A stretch of 10,961 nucleotides of DNA. Source: an uncultured Ruminococcus sp. GTDB lineage: Bacteria > Bacillota > Clostridia > Oscillospirales > Acutalibacteraceae. The translations under genes and the position numbers were made by a program. Below are positions 1-6,600 of this stretch, piece after piece (the first letter of the stretch is position 1; the number at the start of each line of letters is the position of its first letter). The notes under the pieces are model-generated. The model was not told the DNA's origin. It ran no database searches and worked only from the letters and a program-made list of their open reading frames with translations. Where the stretch lies: positions 1 to 10,961 of the forward strand of contig CACYDO010000003.1 in NCBI GenBank assembly GCA_902773165.1, read 5' to 3'.

Positions 1-1
1 C

Positions 2-910
2 TACGCAGTAAACAGCAACATTCTCGGAATGGGCGAGATGACGGAAGAACAGATCGAATCGCTGACAAGACAGGTTACAGCACTCAGACTTACTCTTGCT
101 ATCGGAATGCTCATTGTTCTTATCATAATAGGTGTATTTCTTTATTACATCAACTCTCAGACAGCGTTCCTCAAGAGCATCACACTTACCTGCAAGAACC
201 CTCAGCTCAAATCTAAGGGTGCAGTTCCCTACGGAAATCTTTCTATTGTTATTGGTCTTTTCCAGCTGATCGGCGTTGTTATTTTCTACCTTGCAGTTGG
301 AAGCGCAGACACATCTGCACTGGACGATATGGGCATTACGCTGCCTCTTGATTTTACTGCAATATCTAAGCCCTACATGATTTTTGCTATTGCCAATGCG
401 TTTTACATTGTAATCCGCGGTTATTTTGCGAAGGGCTGGGAAAAATTCGCAAAAGAGAACGAGCAGTACGTATATGAGACTGTAGGCGCAGCGACAAGAA
501 CATCAGAAGCAAGCCCCATGCCTACATACAAATCCACACAAAGAAGATCCAGCGAGGCAAGACAGCAGAGCCAGCCTTACCTTATCGGAGAAGAGGAAGA
601 TCCCAACAAGAAATCCTCCTACATTCCCGAGGAGCTTCAGACAGATTACAATCAGGATCAGATGTACGGCGCACCCGGAATGGATCCCTACGGTTCAAAT
701 CCTTACGGCGGCACCCCCTATGGCGGCAACCCCTATGGCGGCAACCCCTATGGCGGCAATCCTTACGGCGGTCAATTCGGTGCAGATCCTTTTGCAGCAC
801 CTGCTGATCCCTTCGCACAGTCTCCTATGCCCAACAACAATCCTTACGGCAACAACCCCTACGGCGGCAGTCAGGGTGGTCAAGGCGGCTACAACAACGG
901 CATGATGTAG
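2..910 (+). CDS. Membrane protein with NPYGG-repeat tail, 5' partial
   Basis: The reading frame is open to the left edge of the window: nine codons (YAVNSNILG) precede the first in-window ATG at 29. Neither that ATG nor the one at 38 has a convincing ribosome site, so the true start probably lies outside. Numbering from the ATG at 29 (293 residues), there are three hydrophobic segments, about 20-43, 70-90 and 112-131. They are followed by a charged, Ser/Gln/Lys-rich stretch (about 145-210) and a low-complexity tail of Pro-Tyr-Gly-Gly-Asn repeats ending in GYNNGMM. The layout suggests a small helical membrane anchor carrying a long disordered tail. I do not recognise the family and assign no function. 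The gene ends with TAG, the only intact gene here to do so, and is followed by the terminator shared with the convergent operon. Confidence 0.72.
   Translation, partial: YAVNSNILGMGEMTEEQIESLTRQVTALRLTLAIGMLIVLIIIGVFLYYINSQTAFLKSITLTCKNPQLKSKGAVPYGNLSIVIGLFQLIGVVIFYLAVGSADTSALDDMGITLPLDFTAISKPYMIFAIANAFYIVIRGYFAKGWEKFAKENEQYVYETVGAATRTSEASPMPTYKSTQRRSSEARQQSQPYLIGEEEDPNKKSSYIPEELQTDYNQDQMYGAPGMDPYGSNPYGGTPYGGNPYGGNPYGGNPYGGQFGADPFAAPADPFAQSPMPNNNPYGNNPYGGSQGGQGGYNNGMM
689..778 (+). repeat. 15-bp tandem repeat encoding YGGNP units
   Basis: Six consecutive 15-bp units begin at 689, 704, 719, 734, 749 and 764. The units at 719 and 734 are identical (tatggcggcaacccc) and the flanking ones differ by a few bases. 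Each encodes a Tyr-Gly-Gly-Asn-Pro-like pentapeptide. Because the period is a multiple of three, copy-number change would keep the frame. The nucleotide identity of the central units suggests recent slippage expansion. Confidence 0.85.
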
Positions 911-1017
911 TCGCCGGGTATGCACCGCCGGGCGGTTCCGATACAGTTTACGTAAGCTTTTAATTGGTTTCCGCGTTTATTTGTCAGAATATTTTGTCTT
1001 TACTTTAAATCACACAA

Positions 1018-1049
1018 TTCCGATTCGCGACTGTATTGCTAAATCGGAA
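1018..1049. repeat. 8-bp inverted repeat upstream of terminator
   Basis: TTCCGATT (1018-1025) and AATCGGAA (1042-1049) are perfect complements with a 16-base loop. No U-tract follows on either strand. It lies in the spacer between two convergent transcription units, just before the stronger terminator hairpin. It may be an accessory hairpin at the 3' end of the upstream mRNA, or chance. Nothing else is visible in 911-1051. Confidence 0.4.
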
Positions 1050-1051
1050 CT

Positions 1052-1094
1052 AAAAACTCGGTTCACAGTTTGAATTTGTGAACCGAGTTTTTTT
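1052..1094. terminator. Bidirectional rho-independent terminator
   Basis: A perfect 16-bp stem, AAAAACTCGGTTCACA (1052-1067) with TGTGAACCGAGTTTTT (1077-1092), closes a 9-base loop. The T-run at 1088-1094 serves plus-strand transcripts. The A-run at 1052-1056 becomes a U-run for minus-strand transcripts. It sits between the convergent 2-910 gene and the maf operon, and the stop codon of the last minus-strand gene (1093-1095) abuts the stem. It is therefore placed to end both units. Confidence 0.93.
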
Positions 1095-1638
1095 ATTGTT
1101 TTTCGTTATATCCCAATACTATTTCGGGGTTTCTTGATTTTATATATTCGAAAAACTGGGTAAGCTCGTCCTTGCTTTTGCCCCATATCTTTATTTTGCA
1201 AAGATCCTTCTTTTTATTGTCCTTAGTTACAACGGTTATAGTTCTGCCGTCTTCAATATAATTGGTTTTATGTATAGTTTCATAAACTTGTGCGATATCG
1301 TCATATTTTATGATCGCTCCTGTTTTCTCTCCGATCAGAAAATACTGTCCTGCGATAAGTTTTCCGTTAAAAGCGCGGCTTCCTCCGCGAAAATCGCTCA
1401 ACAATGCCGGCATTTCGCCGTTTGCCTTAATTGCATTTATGTTATCTTTATATTCCTTTTTCTCCATTATACTGAGGACTATCAACACGACGCCCATGAT
1501 TATTCCTGCAATACCGTAGCCTATGTTTCCCGAATAGATCAGATATACTCCTCTGGCTGATAACAGAATCCTGAATAAGATACCGTAGTATGAATTGTAC
1601 TTATTATATTTTATTAGATCAGATAATTCATTTTCCAT
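1093..1638 (-). CDS. Hypothetical two-helix membrane protein, operon gene 3
   Basis: This is the last gene of the minus-strand operon, 181 residues from the preferred ATG at 1638. A longer frame opens at a GTG at 1674, but the ATG has a GAGG ribosome site at 1647-1650 with 8-base spacing. The GTG has none and lies inside a hairpin. Two hydrophobic segments (about 18-37 and 39-58) precede a soluble domain of mixed beta/alpha character (about 80-175), with LIAGQYFLIG near residues 94-103 and a DD-x-AQVYETI stretch after it. A small cytoplasmic domain on a helical hairpin is inferred. The segment at 91-130 resembles residues 106-145 of the preceding gene product, suggesting distant paralogy. I do not recognise a named family. 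A PH-like fold is possible, but this is only a guess from the alternating hydrophobic pattern. Confidence 0.75.
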   Translation of the reverse strand: MENELSDLIKYNKYNSYYGILFRILLSARGVYLIYSGNIGYGIAGIIMGVVLIVLSIMEKKEYKDNINAIKANGEMPALLSDFRGGSRAFNGKLIAGQYFLIGEKTGAIIKYDDIAQVYETIHKTNYIEDGRTITVVTKDNKKKDLCKIKIWGKSKDELTQFFEYIKSRNPEIVLGYNEKQ

Positions 1639-1662
1639 AATAGATACCTCATTTTTTGCATT

Positions 1663-1702
1663 CAAGTTTTCCACGCTATCTTATTTCAATGTGGAAAACT
1701 TG
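1663..1702 (-). other. 12-bp hairpin between two operon genes
   Basis: CAAGTTTTCCAC (1663-1674) and GTGGAAAACTTG (1691-1702) are perfect complements with a 16-base loop. In the minus-strand mRNA the hairpin begins 12 nt after the stop of the 223-residue gene and ends 12 nt before the ribosome site of the next gene. No U-tract follows, so it is not a standard terminator. It may act in mRNA processing or stability, or tune expression between the two genes. Confidence 0.6.
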
Positions 1703-1714
1703 GCTCGAAAAAAA

Positions 1715-2386
1715 TTATAAATTATTTGTTTGAGAAGACATCTGCCCCTTCCAATAATTTATTTTCTGCCACAAATCAGCTTCTATGGCCTTTAACTGTT
1801 CATAGCCGTTAGTATTTCCGACTGAGGAGGAATAGCTTTTATGAACCTGTATCTCACAGATGCGTCTGTCGTGGATAAAGCTTTTACCGTCGTACTCGGC
1901 TTTAATTATTTTTGTTTTTACAATATCATCTGCACCCGAAAGTATCATTGTAAATATATTGTACGTATCGCGGATATCATCGAAAACGCCGCTAAGCTCG
2001 TCAAAGCTGAATAGGCGGGAGCTGCCCCTTGCAATAATATATTTTCTGCCTATAATAAGATTTCTGTCGAGGTAGGCGTTTCCGTACTGCATATCATCTT
2101 CCAGGATTTTTCTATCAGTTCCCGAACAGATTTCGTTTATTCTTGCGCGAAGTCTGACTCTGTCGGCAATATTTTTTACAATAAACACGACGGAAACAAG
2201 AAATATCACGCATAAAGGAACAAGAGCCCACTTATTCACGGGAACGCCGGTTTTATGGAAGACAGTTTTCAGAATAAATCTGAAAGCTATATAAATTGAG
2301 AGCGGCAGCGCGCAGATAATAATTACTTTTTTATTCTGTACTCCGCAAATATAGCTGTATATCTGATGTTGAAAGTTGTCGTTCAT
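1715..2386 (-). CDS. Hypothetical two-helix membrane protein, operon gene 2
   Basis: This gene encodes 223 residues. The ATG at 2386 has a GGAG ribosome site about 10 bases upstream, directly after the maf stop codon, so the two genes are 16 bases apart and almost certainly co-transcribed. Hydrophobic segments lie at about 21-40 and 53-73. A charged Arg-rich turn and a soluble C-terminal domain (about 80-215) follow. Residues 106-145 (LIIGRKYIIARG, then FSFDELSGVFDDIRDTYNI) align with the matching stretch of the next gene product, with weak identity but strong similarity of hydrophobic pattern. The shared order is a helical hairpin followed by one domain. No catalytic motif is visible. The function is unknown, and co-transcription with maf does not by itself imply a shared pathway. 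Confidence 0.78.
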   Translation of the reverse strand: MNDNFQHQIYSYICGVQNKKVIIICALPLSIYIAFRFILKTVFHKTGVPVNKWALVPLCVIFLVSVVFIVKNIADRVRLRARINEICSGTDRKILEDDMQYGNAYLDRNLIIGRKYIIARGSSRLFSFDELSGVFDDIRDTYNIFTMILSGADDIVKTKIIKAEYDGKSFIHDRRICEIQVHKSYSSSVGNTNGYEQLKAIEADLWQKINYWKGQMSSQTNNL

Positions 2387-2402
2387 AATTATGATACTCC
2401 GG

Positions 2403-2960
2403 TCAGACGCTTAAAAGTCGAAGCTTTTGCTTTAGCTGACCTACAGGCAGACCTACGACGTTATAATAATCCCCGTTAATTTTCTTAACGAGCAAAGCGC
2501 CCTTGCCCTGAATACCGTAAGCACCTGCTTTATCCATCGGCTCGCCTGTTGCGATATATTCGCTGATATCGGTATCTGTAAGGCGATAAAACTCAACCTC
2601 TGTTGTTTCGGAAAAGCTGATATTCTGTCCCTTATAAAAAATGCTGCACCCTGTGATAACCTTATGTGTTCTTCCGGAAAGCAGCTTCAGCATTTCTGCG
2701 GCCTGCTCTTTATTCTGAGGTTTTCCGAGCATAATATCGTCGATAAACACGCCTGTATCGCAGCCGATAACAACGTCGTCTACCGGTCTTTTTTCGGCGA
2801 TATGTCTTGATTTTTTCAGAGCAAGATACTCGGGGTACTGCTCCAGCTCGATAGTTTTTCTGACAATCTCCTCGATATCGGCAGGCATTACCTCAAAATC
2901 GCTGTAAATAAGCTTTAAAAGCTCTTGTCTTCTCGGTGAAGCTGACGCAAGTATTATCAT
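2403..2960 (-). CDS. maf: Maf family nucleotide pyrophosphatase
   Basis: The product is a 185-residue Maf/HAM1-like protein, full length for the family. Maf proteins hydrolyse non-canonical or excess nucleoside triphosphates (dTTP/UTP or modified bases) to the monophosphate and pyrophosphate, cleaning the nucleotide pool in the cytoplasm. Some are linked to septum formation. Visible family marks are the N-terminal ASASPRRQELL loop (5-15), PADIEE (26-31), VIGCDTGVFID with the catalytic Asp at 68, LGKPQNKEQAAEMLKLLSGRTHKVITG (a long conserved block, 79-104), DKAGAYGIQGKGA (143-155) and VVGLPV (168-173). One small departure is CDTGV where most members have ADTVV. The ATG at 2960 has an AAGGAAG ribosome site at about 7 bases. 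It is the first gene of the minus-strand operon. The exact substrate class cannot be told from the sequence alone. Confidence 0.93.
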   Translation of the reverse strand: MIILASASPRRQELLKLIYSDFEVMPADIEEIVRKTIELEQYPEYLALKKSRHIAEKRPVDDVVIGCDTGVFIDDIMLGKPQNKEQAAEMLKLLSGRTHKVITGCSIFYKGQNISFSETTEVEFYRLTDTDISEYIATGEPMDKAGAYGIQGKGALLVKKINGDYYNVVGLPVGQLKQKLRLLSV

Positions 2961-2999
2961 AATTTTACTTCCTTTCTTTGCGTAGACTTTTTCATTTTA

Positions 3000-3027
3000 T
3001 TTTTACTATAAATTTATAAACTGTAAA
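3000..3027 (-). promoter_or_regulatory. Possible promoter of the maf operon
   Basis: On the minus strand TTTACA (3027-3022) is followed after 16 bases by TAAAAA (3005-3000). The match is mediocre and the region is very AT-rich, so other choices are possible. Some promoter must lie here, because the divergent regulator gene sits immediately upstream. Confidence 0.35.
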
Positions 3028-3057
3028 TTAGGAAAATATAAAATTTTTCGTAATTTA
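3024..3057. repeat. 34-bp AT-rich imperfect dyad in divergent spacer
   Basis: TAAATTA-g-GAAAA (3024-3036) faces TTTTC-g-TAATTTA (3045-3057), with 12 of 13 pairs complementary across an 8-base centre. It overlaps the proposed -35 of the maf operon. It could be a regulator site, but in sequence this AT-rich chance symmetry is not rare. The rest of the spacer up to 3122 shows nothing recognisable. Confidence 0.35.
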
Positions 3058-3122
3058 TTACTTGCTGTGATGCTGCGACAAAATGCACAATTATTCACTC
3101 AACTATTAGGACGATATAACGA

Positions 3123-3151
3123 TTGACAGGTGTATTTAAATAGTGTAAAAT
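3123..3151 (+). promoter_or_regulatory. Sigma-70-type promoter of regulator/DUF2339 operon
   Basis: A perfect TTGACA (3123-3128), 17 bases, then TAAAAT (3146-3151). Transcription would start near 3158, giving a leader of about 26 nt before the ATG at 3184. A TATAAT also occurs at 3157-3162 but lacks a -35 at the proper distance. The promoter lies over the GTG at 3130, which rules that codon out as a start. Confidence 0.82.
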
Positions 3152-3159
3152 TACACTAT
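3140..3159. promoter_or_regulatory. Probable operator: 9-bp inverted repeat over the -10
   Basis: ATAGTGTAA (3140-3148) and TTACACTAT (3151-3159) are perfect complements separated by two A's. The repeat covers the -10 hexamer and the likely start point of the promoter that drives a helix-turn-helix regulator. A dimeric DNA-binding protein sitting here would block polymerase. Autorepression by the regulator encoded directly downstream is the simplest inference, though another regulator could bind it. Confidence 0.65.
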
Positions 3160-3183
3160 AATATTTATCAGAGATGGTTACTC

Positions 3184-3618
3184 ATGACAAGAGAGCAATT
3201 TATCAACGCCTGTGACAGTAACTTAAAGGCAGTAAGAACGGAATTTTCGTTTAATCAGGAAAAAATGGCATATATCCTCGGCATATCAAAAAAAACGCTT
3301 GTCGAGATCGAAAAAGAACGCTCTTCACTTGGCTGGACAGGGAGCGTTGCCCTCTGCTCAATTTTTCAGCAAAGCAGCGTGATAACCGAATTATTCGGGG
3401 GAGAGGCTCTGAATATTATTCGTGACATAGCGTTTGAAAACAGTGAGCCGAATTACCGCCGCGCAAATACAACGCGTATTTGGTGGCACACCGTTGCCGA
3501 AAAAAACGGGTACATCATCGAACAGAACATTGTATCTCAGCATTACCGTCTTATTGCTCCCGACAACAGCATATTAGCGTCATCTTTTGACATCGGAGAG
3601 CTTACAAAGCTATTATAA
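3184..3618 (+). CDS. XRE-family helix-turn-helix transcriptional regulator
   Basis: The product is a predicted cytoplasmic DNA-binding protein of 144 residues from the ATG at 3184. A longer frame to a GTG at 3130 would place the start inside the promoter and is rejected. The ribosome site is modest (GAGATGG, 3171-3177, 6 bases before the ATG). Residues about 13-65 form the Cro/C1-type fold: VRTEFSFNQEKMAYILGISK, with KKTLVEIEKERSSLGW as the recognition-helix side and following helix. The C-terminal part (about 95-144) contains IWWHTVAEKNGYIIEQNIVSQHYRL and SSFD. It looks like a small beta-rich domain found with this HTH type in clostridia. It reads into the large membrane protein gene 24 bases later with no terminator, so it probably controls that gene and itself through the inverted repeat at 3140-3159. 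Its target is inferred, not shown. Confidence 0.85.
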   Translation: MTREQFINACDSNLKAVRTEFSFNQEKMAYILGISKKTLVEIEKERSSLGWTGSVALCSIFQQSSVITELFGGEALNIIRDIAFENSEPNYRRANTTRIWWHTVAEKNGYIIEQNIVSQHYRLIAPDNSILASSFDIGELTKLL

Positions 3619-3642
3619 AGATCGAAAGGAGTGATATAGTAT

Positions 3643-6600
3643 ATGGAAGGATTTTTTATTTTTGTGCTGATAGTTGCTTTGATAATAGTTATTATCGTTC
3701 AAAGTGAAAGAAACAAAAAGATCAATCAAGAGCTTATCAATTTAAGGTTCAAATTAAATGATCTTAATGAAAAAACTTATTTCATGTACGACTGCTTAAA
3801 GAGAATAAACGCCGTTCCGGGGTTAAACCAGACGGATAAGCAGGATTCTCATAAAAAAGCCGCGTCTGTTCAGAACGATGTTTGGGATATTCCTGATAAT
3901 TCGGTAGGCGTTGAGAATGCCGCACAGGCTGATTCCGCACAGGTGCATAGTAATCTGCGCACTTCCGTTCCTCCGGTCGTTCCTGAAATCCGGGATAATG
4001 CGGTGGTCACTGCGGCTTCCGTTCAGTCTGATGACGCACAAGATAATAGTGATGTTCGCTCTTCCGTTCCTGCGGCTGTTCCTGATAATCGGAATAATGC
4101 TGCTGCGGCAGCTGTTCGGAATGATTACGAGAAGGTGCAAAGTAATCTCCGCACTTCTGTTCCTCCGGTTATTCCTGAAATCCGGGATAATGCGAATATT
4201 GCTGCGGCTTCCGTTCAGCCTGACGCCGTACAGGGGCAAAATATTCAGCGCAATTCGCCTCCGCCATTTGTTCCGGCAGCAGGATATGCAGCGCCAAACG
4301 CATACGTACCGCAGCAGCCTGTCAAGCCTAAGAGAAATCTTGAAGAATGGCTCGGCGCACGGCTGTTTAATATAGCGGCTTCCGTGATGATATTCATCGG
4401 GCTTATTCTTTTCTGCACGCTTAGCGCAGATGTCGTTACAAACTCCATGAAGATGATCGCGCTGTTCGTTGTAAGCGGAGGATTCATCGCTGTCGGCGCA
4501 TTTCTTGCGCGCAAAGACAAGTCGATTTTTCCGCTTGGAATGCTTGGCTGCGGATTCGGCTCATTCTTCATTTCGATTTTGCTTTCACACGTATATTTCC
4601 ATTCTCTCGGCGAAATACCGGCATTCGGGCTTATACTTTTATGGTCGGCGCTCGCGTTATTCATGTCAAAGCGGCTTGATTCCGTCATGCTCAGCGTAAC
4701 GGCTCACATAGGAACGGCGGTTTCTATCTGCTTTGCATATTCTCTCGGATTTACGCCCGAAAAAGTTATTACCGTGACTATCTATCAGATGGCAGCGCTT
4801 GCTGTACTGATAATCGGAAACATTTTCTGCTGCCGGAAGACGTACCGCTTCGGTCTTATAATGTCGCAGTGTCTGCTTGCATACACATCTATTGCAATGA
4901 CGCACGCATTCAGCAGCAAATTTATAATGGCGGATATCTCCGTTGCAGTTACGATAGCTGTATATGCCATTCAGTTTGCAGCTATATCGTTCATATCTTA
5001 TCTTGTTGCCGTTTCGGCTTCGGCTCTTGAAAAACAGAAATCCGCGTTTGTTTTCAGTGCAGCCGCAGTTCACTCCATCAACAAAATTCTCTGGACTGTC
5101 GGAACTATCGCCTCGGTCGGCTGTATTACATATTTCATATGCTTGAACGCATTCAAAACAACGCCCACGCTCTGGATAACAGCCGTACTCTGCACAGCAG
5201 GAATTCTTCACCTCTGCCTGACGATCGTTATGGAAGAAAAGCTTGGATTCAGCGAACAGCTTTCCACCATATCCATTGGTTTTGTGTCTGCGCTTATCGC
5301 GGGAGCGCTGTTTGTGGGAGCGCATGACACGGGCATGCCGTTCATATTCGTATATGTTCTAGTTCTGACGCTTCTTTTCAAGTTGACGAAACACAAGGGT
5401 ATCCCGGCGATCGCGATGTTTGTTCTGTTTATAGAGGGCGCATATCTCTGCTGCTACGGATACTTCGAAATAGAAAACGTATGGATAAGTATTCCGTACA
5501 TGGTCGGCGTCGGCGTTACGGCTCTTCTTCTCTGGTTTGCGCACAGCGGAGAGGACAAACAGCGTTACTTCAAGCTGATGAAGATAACGGAATACATCTG
5601 GATAAGCGCTTCTATCATACCTATCAACGCAAGCGAATTCAGCGAAATTTCCATTCCTCTGATACTTAGCGAATTCGCTCTGATGAATATTATTTGCAGG
5701 CTGATACACTTTGCAAGAGATAACGAGCCTGATCTTAAAACAGTCGTTAAGGCTGAATCTCTGCTGACGGTTTACATCGGAATACTTTCGCTTACCTTTG
5801 AATCTACAAACGATCTCGGCAGAAACAACATAATAAAAGCCGTGCTTGTTATCATGATTGCAATTATAACTCTGATATTCTCGATAGATTTTGCAAGAAA
5901 CAAGCACACAGCGCTTCAAGTCCTTTCGGCAATTACTATCGCTTCATACGTATCAGCGCTTTCGCTCGGATTCTCATCTCATTTCAGTCTGTTTGATATT
6001 TACACGTATGAGCTTAACGGTCACCCATCGGTATTCATATTTGGCGCAGTTATCATTGCGATATATGCGCTGAACAGAAATCATAAGCTTCAGGTGTTTA
6101 TCTGGGCTTCGATCATCTTAGATATGCTTTACATGGGATTTTTGGGGTACGGAGATCTCATCGAATACGTTGAGTTTCAGGAAAAACACTCGCTTCATAT
6201 TCTCATAACCGGCATTTCGATTGCTCACGCAGCAGCGCTTCTCGGAGCGTCGTTCCTTATAAACGCACTTGCAGAATCAGATCACAATACACGTATAACA
6301 AAGCTTTCGCGCTTTGTATCGTTTTACTGGATAAATCTCTCATTCCCTGTAATAACATACTGCGCATTTATGCATACGAATATGTCGTCTTACAAAATGA
6401 CGTTTGCGCTTATAGTTCTTGCTGTTGTAAACACGGCTGTATTTGCTCTGAATTATCAGGGAGAAGAAGGAAGCGCCTTCAATACTGCTGTACGCATAAC
6501 ATCTTCTATAGCTTTCTACGCTATAATGCCGTTCCTATCTGGCGGAAAAAGGGGAGAGGTTGGCGAATACGCCGCTTGTATCGTGCTTATGGCGGCAAGC

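Noticed and set aside
689..778. CRISPR-like array
   Set aside because: The 15-bp units are contiguous without spacers and lie in frame inside a coding sequence.
582..925. Frames on both strands in the NPYGG region
   Set aside because: They are produced by the 15-bp tandem repeat, giving artificial repeat peptides in other frames.
1639..1674. GTG start adding 12 residues to the last operon gene
   Set aside because: It has no ribosome site and sits in the arm of a 12-bp hairpin, while the ATG at 1638 has GAGG at good spacing.
3130..3183. Upstream GTG start giving 18 extra residues on the XRE regulator
   Set aside because: The GTG lies two bases after the TTGACA -35 and upstream of the likely transcription start, so it would not be in the mRNA. 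It also has no ribosome site.
4666..5325. Long minus-strand frame opposite the DUF2339 gene, and several others at 3823-7167
   Set aside because: They are Cys/Arg/Ser-rich shadow translations of a strongly hydrophobic coding sequence, with no start signals or recognisable domain.
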